A stretch of DNA of 64,000 nt from Pseudomonas taiwanensis (GCF_013393345.1 NZ_QJRF01000074.1:224612-288611), one strand, 5' to 3'. Numbered from the stretch's first letter, positions 50,315-58,485 are shown. Made by a program: numbers and translations. Notes: generated by a model from the sequence alone, not told the origin.

Positions 50315-51976
50315 TTACCGCATCGCCTGGAAGGAGCCGAAATCATCCAAATCATGCAGCAGTTTTCTGATATAAGCCTGGGCTCGTGGCAGGCCCACAC
50401 AGGCCTTGTCGAGGCTGCTAAGCAGCGGGCGCTGTCGCTCTGCGCCACGCAGTTTTACTAGAACTTTTTGCACCAGCAGCTGGTCAGTTATATCGCTTGA
50501 GGCGCTCTTAAGATGAGTCGCATCGAAAGCGTGATAGCGTAGGAACTCTTCAATGAGGCGGTATCCGAATCCAAACCCATGCTGTTGCAGCATCCCATGA
50601 ATTTCAGACAATTTCGGTTCTACCGCCGTCCGTGCGGTCCCGAGTTCAGGGCACCGGGCTGCAAGCGAGGCGATAAAACCAGGGACGTCTACGGCAGACA
50701 TATCGATCACGGATGCTCGATCAAGGACCTTATCGCTGACGGGATTGGTTGTCTCATCGACATTTATGGTGCCGATGATGAACAAGTTTGGTGGTAGTGG
50801 CAGCTCGGAGCGTATGCTGCCTCCCGTGGTGCCTTCCAGAGGGATACTGTTAGAGTGCAGTTGTAAATTGCCTTTAGTCTCGATGCATGAAAGTACATCA
50901 GAGAGGTAATATTCAATTCTCGCGAGGTTCATTTCATCGAGCAGAACGAACACTGGTGATTGGCGGTGCGCAGTAGCGACCAGCACCGCCTCAAGGAATG
51001 TCGGCACGACATACCGGTTTGTTAATACGTCGTAGTAACCCGTCAAGCCAGTCGGATCCGTCCACTCGGGGCGGACAGGGCACTCAAAAAACAGTGGATC
51101 GGGCTCTGTATTCGATGTCAGTCCATGGACTGCACGGGCGTATTTCAAGGCCAATTGCGTTTTGCCTGTACCGGACAGGCCTGACAGGATGACAAAGTGT
51201 TTGTGACTAAGGAAGTTCAGTGCTGCATGGAGCCGCCTGACCTCTCCATTGGGATAGTAACCTCCAAGATCACCGACTGCTGTCTCAATGTCTGCGATCG
51301 GAATAGCTGACGGCATCCGTCGCATTAGAGGCCCAACTGTTTTCGTGTCAGCCCAGACTGACAGCTCATGAATCTTTTCCTGGCCGGCAAGCTTGCCCAG
51401 CCAGCCAATGAATTCACGAGCCAACAGACTACGTCGAGCCGACGCTGTTGGAGGATATAGAGACACGACGATCTCATCTGGCTCCACTGAGGGGCCGAAC
51501 GGCGTTAAGTCAAAATCGAGGCTGTTCCAAAAGCCGGAATTACGCATCCAAAGTCGACCATCTTTTGCTAAGTATACGGCCGCCAAGTTATTGCGTTTGC
51601 TATATTTGAAAGGCTTATCTGACTCGCTCGCCTCTTCTTCGTTCTCCTCGCGGAGCTCGTCACTGCCACTCTTGGCGGACTCACCCAGCACCTTCATGTC
51701 GGTAAGCCGTGCCAAAAAATTCGTTTTGTCCTTCCGGACCAATATGGCGAAATAGACTTCGTCCTCTGGCGGGAACCTCATCACACACGCCATGATAAAA
51801 GCCTCAGCGTTATCACGGGCACTGTCCAGGTTCGGTACGCCGATCTGCACACCACCTTCCACTATCTTTGCGCTATTCGAAACTCCGAAGAGCTTATTGA
51901 TGCGGGTATTCTTTGTGGCTCCGAAGTGCTCTTGCGCTGCTTCAAGAAATTGCCGCTGCCGATCGACAAGGTTCAT
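50315..51976 (-). CDS. McrB-like AAA+ NTPase of a restriction system
   Basis: A 553-aa protein. The N-terminal 250 residues are the likely DNA-recognition part, with an acidic linker (SDELREENEEEASESDK). The AAA+ domain has Walker A ILSGLSGTGKTQLALKYA at about 265, Walker B VFVLLDEMNLARIEYYLSDV at about 345 (McrB-type MNLAR), and IIGTINVDETTNPVSDKV with the NTxD-like GTINVDE. Partner of the DUF2357 nuclease; similar pairs form the LlaJI and BsuMI restriction systems. Its ATG lies within the end of the methyltransferase gene (35-base overlap). Confidence 0.85.
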   Translation of the reverse strand: MNLVDRQRQFLEAAQEHFGATKNTRINKLFGVSNSAKIVEGGVQIGVPNLDSARDNAEAFIMACVMRFPPEDEVYFAILVRKDKTNFLARLTDMKVLGESAKSGSDELREENEEEASESDKPFKYSKRNNLAAVYLAKDGRLWMRNSGFWNSLDFDLTPFGPSVEPDEIVVSLYPPTASARRSLLAREFIGWLGKLAGQEKIHELSVWADTKTVGPLMRRMPSAIPIADIETAVGDLGGYYPNGEVRRLHAALNFLSHKHFVILSGLSGTGKTQLALKYARAVHGLTSNTEPDPLFFECPVRPEWTDPTGLTGYYDVLTNRYVVPTFLEAVLVATAHRQSPVFVLLDEMNLARIEYYLSDVLSCIETKGNLQLHSNSIPLEGTTGGSIRSELPLPPNLFIIGTINVDETTNPVSDKVLDRASVIDMSAVDVPGFIASLAARCPELGTARTAVEPKLSEIHGMLQQHGFGFGYRLIEEFLRYHAFDATHLKSASSDITDQLLVQKVLVKLRGAERQRPLLSSLDKACVGLPRAQAYIRKLLHDLDDFGSFQAMR

Positions 51977-53441
51977 CCACTGACTCCATTTCCGTCTGTT
52001 TAAGCGCTTTCATTATTTGCGTGGCTAGGGCTTTTGCTAGAAGCGGGGGCACGGCATTGCCTATCTGCTTGAATGCAGGGTTCATTGTGCCGCTGAAAAG
52101 GAATCCGTCCGGAAAAGACTGTAGTCGGGCGGCTTCGCGTACAGAAATTGTGCGTGCCTGTTTGCTGTCATAATGAATGTGGCTATAGCTGTCTTTACCC
52201 AGATGTGCCATAAGTGTGCGTGCAGGCTGATTGCTCCACATTTTTCGCCATTTGTTAGGGAACTTGCTGGCGTCGTACGGAGGTACGATGGAGTCCCAGA
52301 GAGCCTTGTAATCAGCAGAACCTTCCGCGAGTTCTTTTCCTGCTGCTTGGGCCGCTTCTAAGCGTTCATGGAACATTTCTACCGCATGTGCATAGGCTTC
52401 GGGATACTGATCTCCAGGGTTCATCCGGGCAAACAGCTCATAATCCCGAGGCAGATATCGAATGACATGATCCTTCGGACCTTCGCTCGATGCTTCGTGC
52501 CTAGGCCAAGTCCGCATAAGTGTTGCATAGGCGGAAGGCTTGTTGCGGCTGTAACCGGCGGGAGTATCGAAACGTCGAGCGCCACGTGCAATTTTTCCCT
52601 CAGCCAAGAGTTCCCTGGCGTTGATCACAGGTAGATCGCCCAGCGCCTCCTCGGCCGTCACTGCAGGCGGTAAGTCAGGGGTCGCTATTGGAGGCTCGAT
52701 ATAAGAATGAGCGTCGTCGAAGAGACCACGAAGTGACTTCAGAGCTACTGAGCGCGACCCTTCATATCCCGGAGGGAGCACCAACCAGTGAGTCGGTGAA
52801 GGGAAGGACACCTGCTGCCTGAGCTCCCTGCGATAGCCGATCAGGAACATCCGCTCGCGCATCTGGGGTACACCATAAAAGGCGGCGTTCAGAAGCGTAT
52901 AGCCGCATACGTAGCCTTTAGCTTCCAGCACTTCGCACGTTTCTTCCGCAATGTTCTGGCCGCCATGGTTCAGGATGTCAGGAACGTTCTCCATGAGAAC
53001 TGCAAGCGGTTGAAATGCGTCTACATACTCCAAGTACTTTTTGTAGAGCTGTGCCCTGGGGTCGTGAATAAACGCCTCAGGGTGGTCCTCAATCTCTCGT
53101 AGCTTGGAGCGGCCAACGCGAGCAAATGCTTGGCATGGCGGTCCTCCTACAACGACGTCGAATGCATCTGACACTTTTCCAGTGCCAAGGCGGGCGCAAA
53201 GCTCTGCTGGTGACGTCCGAGTAATGTCGATCGGCTGGCTATGAGCTTCGGCACCGCCATGGAAATTCAGCCCATGAGACCTTGCGGCATCCGGGTCGAA
53301 CTCGACAGCTGCACGCATATCAAATCCGGCGGCCTCGAAGCCGAGAGAAATTCCGCCACAGCCGGCAAACAGGTCCAGAACACGAGGCTTTGCACCCGCT
53401 TGCAAGCGTGCGAGTTTGCGGAGAATTACTTCTTCAGTCAT
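51942..53441 (-). CDS. dcm: DNA (cytosine-5) methyltransferase
   Basis: A protein of about 499 aa. LDLFAGCGGISLGFEAAGF (motif I), VVGGPPCQAFARVG (motif IV, catalytic Cys), VLMENVPDIL (motif VI, ENV), NAAFYGVPQMRERMFLIG (motif VIII, QxRxR) and FKQIGNAVPPLLAKAL (motif X) are all present, so it is an active-looking m5C enzyme. I use ATG at 53441, ten bases after AAGGA and eight bases inside the RHH gene. It protects host DNA from the McrB/DUF2357 nuclease. A frame upstream would give extra N-terminal residues but runs through the RHH gene. Confidence 0.93.
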   Translation of the reverse strand: MTEEVILRKLARLQAGAKPRVLDLFAGCGGISLGFEAAGFDMRAAVEFDPDAARSHGLNFHGGAEAHSQPIDITRTSPAELCARLGTGKVSDAFDVVVGGPPCQAFARVGRSKLREIEDHPEAFIHDPRAQLYKKYLEYVDAFQPLAVLMENVPDILNHGGQNIAEETCEVLEAKGYVCGYTLLNAAFYGVPQMRERMFLIGYRRELRQQVSFPSPTHWLVLPPGYEGSRSVALKSLRGLFDDAHSYIEPPIATPDLPPAVTAEEALGDLPVINARELLAEGKIARGARRFDTPAGYSRNKPSAYATLMRTWPRHEASSEGPKDHVIRYLPRDYELFARMNPGDQYPEAYAHAVEMFHERLEAAQAAGKELAEGSADYKALWDSIVPPYDASKFPNKWRKMWSNQPARTLMAHLGKDSYSHIHYDSKQARTISVREAARLQSFPDGFLFSGTMNPAFKQIGNAVPPLLAKALATQIMKALKQTEMESVDEPCRSAAAIS

Positions 53442-53655
53442 TGGAATCGAATCCTTGTCGTGCGGACAAGCGTAGAGGTAGCTCAAGCTGACCTTGCTGT
53501 TCATCTAGGAAGCGTTGAACGGCCATTCGGATGACCCAGGCAGCGGAGACATGGTTTGCATCTGCCAGGGCCTGGATTTGCAGGTGTGCGTCCTCAGGCA
53601 ACAGGACGGACGTCCTGACAGTCTTGCGATCCGGTGCAACGGGGTTACGGGCCAT
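53434..53655 (-). CDS. Ribbon-helix-helix regulator of the R-M operon
   Basis: A 73-aa protein. RKTVRTSVLLPEDAHLQIQAL is split as ribbon (TVRTSVLL) and helices (EDAHLQIQALADANH and SAAWVIRMAVQRFL), the pattern of MetJ/Arc-type repressors. It heads the R-M operon and its stop overlaps the methylase start, so it is probably its controller. Three TATGCAT-like sites lie directly upstream at 10-base steps, typical of RHH operators. Confidence 0.82.
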   Translation of the reverse strand: MARNPVAPDRKTVRTSVLLPEDAHLQIQALADANHVSAAWVIRMAVQRFLDEQQGQLELPLRLSARQGFDSND

Positions 53656-53689
53656 GTGTGATGTTCGTCGCTGGATGGAAAGGCACCAT

Positions 53690-53716
53690 TATGCATCACT
53701 ATGCATAACCTTGCAT
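53690..53716. promoter_or_regulatory. Putative RHH operator: three TATGCAT-like sites
   Basis: TATGCAT at 53690-53696 and 53700-53706 and CTTGCAT at 53710-53716 follow at an exact 10-base pitch, 35 to 61 bases before the RHH start codon. Half-sites on one face of the helix are what tandem ribbon-helix-helix dimers bind. The operator role is inferred. Confidence 0.7.
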
Positions 53717-53853
53717 CATCAGTTGGGGGGTAAGTCTTCGCCTTTGCAAGCGTCTTCTGGGAGGCGCCCACGTACCACGCGCTCATTCGTTTGTCCCAAC
53801 TCCTAACTTCGCAGAATGTCTTCCAATCAAACTCATGAATTGCTTCTACGGCC

Positions 53854-54221
53854 GGAAAAGGGGACGGATTTATTTTTCCTGCTCTAACTTTCTATCCGAT
53901 CCCTTTTATCTGTGGCATGACGACCACTTCGTCGCCCCGCCCTTTGCAGCAGACACTGTCGCGGACTATGCCCTGGATGCGACGAGCTGGTTTTCCGTCG
54001 CTGCCATCAGCACCGCCGTACTGCAGTCGAGCGCGCCGGCGATCTTGAAGATGATCGCCAGGGTGGGCATGTGCTCGCCGCGTTCGACCTTACCCATGTG
54101 CGAGCGTTCGATACTGGCCAGGTTGGCCAGCGACTCTTGCGCGAGCCTCGCTCCTTGCGCAGGGCGCGCACTGCTGCGCCGAAGGCTTGCGCCAGCTCGG
54201 CATCGAAGGTGGTGGAGCCGG
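53854..54221. repeat. Tandem duplication, copy 1
   Basis: 368 bases matching 54228-54597 at a 374-base offset, with few substitutions and two single-base gaps. The unit starts GGAAAAGGGGACGG and ends GTGGTGGAGCCGG. It holds a broken copy of the XRE regulator gene and the AAAAGGGGACGGATTTATTT mobile-element-end motif. Confidence 0.9.
53968..54221 (-). pseudogene. Truncated, frameshifted copy of the XRE regulator
   Basis: The - strand here matches the XRE gene at 54341-54631, but the first dozen codons are missing (replaced by a stop after the repeat border) and a missing base near 54152 and another near 53969 break the frame. It has no start signal and cannot make the protein. Confidence 0.8.
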
Positions 54222-54227
54222 TCTAAG

Positions 54228-54597
54228 GGAAAAGGGGACGGATTTATTTTTCCTGCTCTAACTTTCTATCCGATCCCTTTTATCTGTGGCATGACGACCA
54301 CTTCGTCGCTCTGCCCTTTGCAGCAGACACTGTCGCGGGACTATGCCCTGGATGCGGCGAGCTGGTTTTCCGTCGCTGCCATCAGCGCCGCCGTACTGCA
54401 GTCGAGAGCGCCGGCGATCTTGAAGATGATTGCCAGGGTGGGCATGTGCTCGCCGCGCTCGACCTTGCCCATGTGCGAGCGTTCGATGCTGGCCAGGTTC
54501 GCCAGCGACTCTTGCGCGATGCCTTGCTCCTTGCGCAGGGCGCGCACTGCCGCGCCGAAGGCTTGCGCCAGCTCGGCATCGAAGGTGGTGGAGCCGG
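54228..54597. repeat. Tandem duplication, copy 2
   Basis: 370 bases, the parental copy of 53854-54221. It includes most of the intact XRE gene and its 3' flank. The left end repeats the GGAAAAGGGGACGG motif. Confidence 0.9.
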
Positions 54598-54631
54598 CCG
54601 GTCGGCCGGGTTGGACTGATCGCTTCTGCAT
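54341..54631 (-). CDS. XRE-family transcriptional regulator (96 aa)
   Basis: A short repressor-type protein. After a Pro/Arg-rich head (MQKRSVQPGRPAGS) comes an HTH_3 domain: FGAAVRALRKEQGIAQESLA, then IERSHMGKVERGEHMPTL as recognition helix region, and IFKIAGALDCSTAALMAA. It is divergent from the LuxR gene over a 157-base region. No toxin gene is attached to it. A broken second copy follows in tandem. Confidence 0.85.
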   Translation of the reverse strand: MQKRSVQPGRPAGSTTFDAELAQAFGAAVRALRKEQGIAQESLANLASIERSHMGKVERGEHMPTLAIIFKIAGALDCSTAALMAATENQLAASRA

Positions 54632-54738
54632 GGGCAGAAGCGTCCGGTGGAGGGAGAATCAAAACCACGTTATATTTAACTCATTTCGGCATGTTCGGCG
54701 CTTTCATGCGCTGACGGATTTGCCGGCACGCACATTCT

Positions 54739-54756
54739 TGCATCTGCGCAGATGCA
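54739..54756. promoter_or_regulatory. 18-bp perfect palindrome before the LuxR-type gene
   Basis: TGCATCTGCGCAGATGCA is a perfect 18-base inverted repeat, 32 bases before the luxR start. It is enclosed by a second pair GGATTTG (54716-54722) and CAAATCC (54757-54763). Length and symmetry recall lux-box type sites, so it may bind the adjacent LuxR-type protein or the divergent XRE protein. Confidence 0.6.
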
Positions 54757-54788
54757 CAAATCCGCATCGGCGGATTGAGAGATCGACC

Positions 54789-55577
54789 ATGCACGGCCAG
54801 CTAACCGAATGGACCCGCGATGTTGCTGCCGTCCTCACTCGACCTCCCGGTCAGCCGCAACTACAGGCGTTGACCACCTGGCTGCAGCGTCTGGGCTTCA
54901 TCGATCACTTCGTGCTGTTCATCTACGAGGGGCGTTATCTGCCGCTGTCGCTGTTCGACACCTTCCCGGCGCACCTACGGCAATTCTTCGTGCACGAGTA
55001 TCAGGCAGGACCTTATCGATTGGACCCGTTCTACCTCGCTAGTCAGGGCGGCCAGGCGGAGGGGTTACACAGCATGCAAAGCCTGGCGCCCCAGGGCTTT
55101 TCTGCCAGTGAGTACTTCCGCAGCTATTACCGCCGCCTGGGCCTGTGCGAGGAGCTGGGCTTTTTCACCAGCCTGGAGGGCCAGGGCAGTGCGGTGCTGT
55201 CGCTGATGAGGCGACGGGGGAGGCTGTCGTTCAGCGAAAAGGAGCTGCGGCTATTTCGCAGTGCGGTGCCGGTGGTGGATGAGGTAGTGCGTTCGGCTTG
55301 GCAGGCGCATCGGCCGAAGGAGCAGCGTGTTGCCTATGACCTGGATGAGAGGGTTCGCAACGCGTTCGACCAGTTTGGGCACGAAGTGTTGAGCCCGCGT
55401 GAACGTCAGGTTGCCCGTTTGGTATTGCAAGGGAACACCAATAGCTCGATCGCGGAGTTACTCGGCATCCAGCGAGGAACGGTGAAGGTCCACCGCAAGA
55501 ACCTTTACGACAAGTTGGAGATAGGCAGCCAGGCCGAGTTGCTGGCGGTGTTTATCAGGGAGCTCAAGGGCGGGTAA
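54789..55577 (+). CDS. LuxR-family transcriptional regulator
   Basis: A 262-aa regulator. The C-terminal GerE/LuxR helix-turn-helix is clear: LSPRERQVARLVLQGNTNSS, IAELLGIQRGTVKVHRKNLY, then DKLEI (about 198-245). The N-terminal 180 residues are a sensory domain with aromatic residues (YEGRYLPLSLFDTFP, YRLDPFY, EYFRSYYRRLGL) but no certain acyl-homoserine-lactone pocket, and there is no LuxI gene here, so it may be an orphan sensing another ligand. I use ATG 54789; the frame upstream runs through the duplicated XRE sequence and is not coding. Confidence 0.87.
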   Translation: MHGQLTEWTRDVAAVLTRPPGQPQLQALTTWLQRLGFIDHFVLFIYEGRYLPLSLFDTFPAHLRQFFVHEYQAGPYRLDPFYLASQGGQAEGLHSMQSLAPQGFSASEYFRSYYRRLGLCEELGFFTSLEGQGSAVLSLMRRRGRLSFSEKELRLFRSAVPVVDEVVRSAWQAHRPKEQRVAYDLDERVRNAFDQFGHEVLSPRERQVARLVLQGNTNSSIAELLGIQRGTVKVHRKNLYDKLEIGSQAELLAVFIRELKGG

Positions 55578-55731
55578 TCCCCCCGACCTCGTTGACGGCG
55601 CTGGTGCAGGAAGAGCCGAGCTCGATCTCGCTAGCGGGCAGTGTCTTGCAGATATCCGAACCGGCATCCAGAGAACGGTAGCCGTGATCGAGGGGGAAGC
55701 AGTACGTGAAGGAAGTATGTACGAATTCGCC
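55564..55731 (-). pseudogene. Possible C-terminal remnant of an unknown gene
   Basis: A 55-codon - strand frame ends VNEVGGITRP and contains FTYCFPLDHGYRSLDAG, which looks protein-like, with three Cys residues. It opens right after a stop and has no start codon, and it overlaps the end of luxR. It may be the tail of a lost gene; the family is unknown. Confidence 0.3.
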
Positions 55732-55762
55732 TCAATAGGTAGATGGGTTGGCAACCTGCAAT

Positions 55763-55785
55763 AGCCCCGCACAGAACGGGGCTTT
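55763..55785 (+). terminator. Hairpin terminator after luxR
   Basis: Stem AGCCCCG / CGGGGCT around a seven-base loop, followed by TT. It sits between luxR and the facing 69-aa gene and could serve either. Confidence 0.65.
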
Positions 55786-55799
55786 ACCAGGTAGCACGA

Positions 55800-56009
55800 T
55801 CACGCACATCTCGTCCTGTTGTTCAGCCGCTCGCACTCATCATGCGCCCCGGTTTGTTCTGCATGCCTGCCACCGACGAAATCGCCAGTTGCTCTGTCGA
55901 TGATCCGATACCAGCAGGCATCCAGCGCGTTTGCTCCGTGATCCTCCACGTTCTTGATCCCTCTGACGCCTACACGTGGGACCCGTTTCACCGAAAAGCG
56001 TGCACTCAT
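55800..56009 (-). CDS. Small hypothetical protein (69 aa)
   Basis: It has an ideal ribosome site, AGGAGG six bases before the ATG at 56009. The product starts MSARFSVKRVPRVGVRGIKN and contains ACWYRIIDRATGDFVGG, a strand-turn-strand pattern, then a polar tail. No signal peptide or membrane segment. The family name is not known to me. Confidence 0.65.
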   Translation of the reverse strand: MSARFSVKRVPRVGVRGIKNVEDHGANALDACWYRIIDRATGDFVGGRHAEQTGAHDECERLNNRTRCA

Positions 56010-56456
56010 GGCGGACCTCCTGATTTGAGGGGATGAACCGAACAATTCTGATAACGGCGAATAGCCGACGTCGCGAGCATGAAGTCGAAACCGATCGTTT
56101 CCGAACCGTCGAAATCGCCTTCGTGCATGCACCTGGAGCATGTCATGGTTCTGTGAAGTGACCATTGCGACCTGGTGTCGCATGGTCCCGTGACTATGTT
56201 TCGTGACGTGATCGCCGGCAGGGCAGATGTCGTCATCCTGACTGAGGCGAAGGGGATTGGCGCAGAGCACGCCGGCAGCTGCCCTCTCCCCCGGCCCCTC
56301 TCCCTAAAGAGGAGAGGGGTGACTCGCGCCTGGTGCTTTGGAGTTACCTCCGGCTTGGTGGTGGCCTGAGCGTTCGCAGTGCGGTAGGGCATTGAGCTTG
56401 CGCACTTTCTCCCATTGGGTCGTCCAAAACGTCATCCACTGTAACTGCGTCCTCTA
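56010..56456. other. Intergenic stretch with one strong hairpin
   Basis: No convincing gene. At 56295-56319 CCCCTCTCC-CTAAAGA-GGAGAGGGG forms a nine-bp hairpin within a CCCTCTCCCCCGGCCCCTCT context that is a common repeat type in pseudomonads. The rest contains only short frames without ribosome sites. Confidence 0.5.
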
Positions 56457-56645
56457 TTGCGAGAGCGGCCAGCCAATGCCAATCCGTCCCTGCAGGCCAA
56501 GAAGGCCTACTACGCCAAGGCACGCCAATCCAATTACGCGGCCAGCCTGCGGCTGAAGGGCGTCGATGTGACGCCGGCCGATGCCGAGCGCAAGCTGCCT
56601 TCGCGTGAGTCCGTGCTGAGTGCCTACCATTCCAGGCAGGGCTGA
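56457..56645 (+). CDS. YhfG-like antitoxin, probably non-functional remnant locus
   Basis: A 62-aa frame starting TTG whose body, LQAKKAYYAKARQSNYAASL, RLKGVDVTPADAERKLPSRE and SVLSAY, matches YhfG-family proteins, the small partners of Fic toxins. The start region is poor and may be truncated. It overlaps the fragment of fic that follows by ten bases, as in intact loci. Confidence 0.65.
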   Translation: MRERPANANPSLQAKKAYYAKARQSNYAASLRLKGVDVTPADAERKLPSRESVLSAYHSRQG

Positions 56646-56821
56646 CGGCCGGGGCGCTGCGCACCCTGTTTGAACACCTCATCGTCAACGCCGGCTATGA
56701 GATCAGTTGGTGGCCGGTGGAGGAGGGTGAGTGGCTGCAGGCGAATGTCGATGCAGTGGTTTGCGACTACGGCGAGTGGATCCGTATCTTCGAGCGCTCC
56801 ATCGGGCCGCCGATTGCCTGA
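56636..56821 (+). pseudogene. C-terminal fragment of a Fic-family AMPylase
   Basis: 62 codons reading LRTLFEHLIVNAGYEISWW, EEGEWLQANVDAVVCDYGEW and IRIFERSIGPPIA match the end of Fic proteins encoded after yhfG. The join is at the active-site motif: HxFxxGNGR is missing, and everything before it. No AMPylation activity is possible. The fragment results from an internal deletion that joined the end of yhfG to the end of fic. Confidence 0.7.
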
Positions 56822-57060
56822 ATACCCGATTGCAGCAATGAACTGCATGGGCATCGTCCCACTCAACCCCTTCTTCGAATCTCCTCCTTCCCCATCGTGC
56901 GCCTCGTGAGTCTCGAGGTGCTGAATCGCCTCGCGTTTTCTGCCTCTGAGAAATGCCTGACAGCCCGGCGAGGTGGCCCGTACCTCTGTCGGCATAGGCG
57001 CCCTTCGCAGCGGCATTGATAGCCTTCGTTCATCAATCAAGTCGCGCGAGGAAAACCACC

Positions 57061-58485
57061 ATGAGCGAGCCAACGCTCTACATCGATGGGCGTTGGGTGG
57101 CGCCGAGGCAAGGGCAACGGTTCTCCACCGTTGATCCGGCTCTGGAGAAACGCATCATGGAGTTGGGGGCGGCCGGTGCGGAGGATGTGGACCTGGCCGT
57201 GAAAGCTGCCCGAACGGCCTTCAATGGTGGCTGGGCGCAGATGCCTGGCAGCGAGAGGGCGGGGTACCTGAATGCGCTGGCCGACAACCTGGAGCTGCGC
57301 AAGGAGACCCTGGCGGGGCTGGAGGTTCGCGACAACGGCAAACCCTTGCTCGAAGCGGAGGCAGATGTGGCCGATGCCATCGAGTGTTTCCGCCACTACG
57401 CGAGGCTGGCGTGCGAGCTGGATGAACGTCAGGAGCAACTGCTGCATCTGAGGGATAAGGGTTTCAGCTGTCGGATTCGCCACGAGCCGTTGGGAGTGGT
57501 GGGGCTGATCATCCATTGGAGTTTCCCGTTGCTGATGGCGGCGCGGGCGATTGCGCCGGTGTTGGCAGCAGGGGCGACATGCGTGGTCGTGCCGTCGGAG
57601 CTCACGCCGCTGAGTGCCCTGGAGTTGGGGTTGGCGGCGAGCCGAGTCGGTCTCCCGCCCGGGGTGCTGAACATCCTGTCGGGCTTCGAGGGGCAGGTCG
57701 ACCGGGCCTTGGTTCGGCACCCGGGCGTGGACAGGTTGTCCTTCGGTCGTTTGCCTTTCGGGGTCAAGATGCCCTTGACCGCCCTGGTCGGGGAAAGGAG
57801 GTTGAGTCCGGAATCAGGCGGCAAGGCGGGCTGCATTCTGTTCGACGACATCGACGTAGACGCCGCGGTGGAGGGGATAGTGCACGGCGCCTTCCTTAAC
57901 CAGGGGCAGGCTTCTGGTTCCATCTCGCGATTGGTGGTTCAAGCGAGCATTGCGCCTCGCCTGCTGGAGCGGCTGGTTGAGTCCGTGCGCGGTATGCGTG
58001 TGGGCCATGGGATGGAGGCGGGGGTTCACATGGGGCCTCTCGTCAGTGCCAGGCAGCATCGGAAGTTCATCACGGTGGTTCAGCACGGCCAACGGGCTAC
58101 CAAGTTGCTCATCGGTGGAAGACGCCCAGCCCACTTACCGGTCGGCCACTTCGTTGAAGCGACAATCTTCGATGAGCCCGACGTCAGGCATGAAATCTGG
58201 CGTGAGGACGTCCTTGGCCCTGTGATCTGCGTAAAGCGCTTCAAGACGGAAGCGGAGGCGTTGGCATTGCTCAATCACGACGGCGACGACCGGGCGACCG
58301 CAGTGTTCTCCGCTGACCTGGAGCGTGCCACTCGCATCGCCAACGGGCTGCGTGCCGGGACGACCTGGGTCAACTGCTCGCCCTCTGCCTTCACCCCAGA
58401 GCCCTCGGGGCTGGAGAGCTACCTGGAGAGAAAGCAGATCATCCATTACGACAGTGCCGAACGCTGGGGCTGGTACCCAAGGTAG
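57061..58485 (+). CDS. Aldehyde-dehydrogenase homologue lacking catalytic Cys and Asn
   Basis: A 474-aa protein of the ALDH superfamily in full length. The cofactor domain is present (VVPSELTPLSALELG; GVLNILSGFEGQVD). However the oxyanion Asn of PWNFP is Ser154 in IHWSFP, and the nucleophile Cys of NQGQxC is Ser285 in NQGQASGS. The Glu of LELGGK is kept as PESGGK, shifted. It therefore cannot work as a normal dehydrogenase. GAGG lies before the ATG. First of a three-gene set with a permease and a PhyH dioxygenase. Confidence 0.85.
   Translation: MSEPTLYIDGRWVAPRQGQRFSTVDPALEKRIMELGAAGAEDVDLAVKAARTAFNGGWAQMPGSERAGYLNALADNLELRKETLAGLEVRDNGKPLLEAEADVADAIECFRHYARLACELDERQEQLLHLRDKGFSCRIRHEPLGVVGLIIHWSFPLLMAARAIAPVLAAGATCVVVPSELTPLSALELGLAASRVGLPPGVLNILSGFEGQVDRALVRHPGVDRLSFGRLPFGVKMPLTALVGERRLSPESGGKAGCILFDDIDVDAAVEGIVHGAFLNQGQASGSISRLVVQASIAPRLLERLVESVRGMRVGHGMEAGVHMGPLVSARQHRKFITVVQHGQRATKLLIGGRRPAHLPVGHFVEATIFDEPDVRHEIWREDVLGPVICVKRFKTEAEALALLNHDGDDRATAVFSADLERATRIANGLRAGTTWVNCSPSAFTPEPSGLESYLERKQIIHYDSAERWGWYPR

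Noticed and set aside
53690..53716. CRISPR-like short repeats
   Set aside because: Three 7-base units at a 10-base step with no spacers of 30 bases and no cas genes. An operator explains them.
53835..54788. N-terminal extension of the LuxR gene by 318 codons
   Set aside because: The extension runs through the duplicated XRE sequence on the wrong strand and contains no domain. The LuxR start at 54789 gives a normal length.
55458..55772. A 104-codon - strand frame overlapping the luxR end
   Set aside because: Composition is typical of an antisense shadow. A different frame in the same place looks more like a protein tail, and even that is uncertain.
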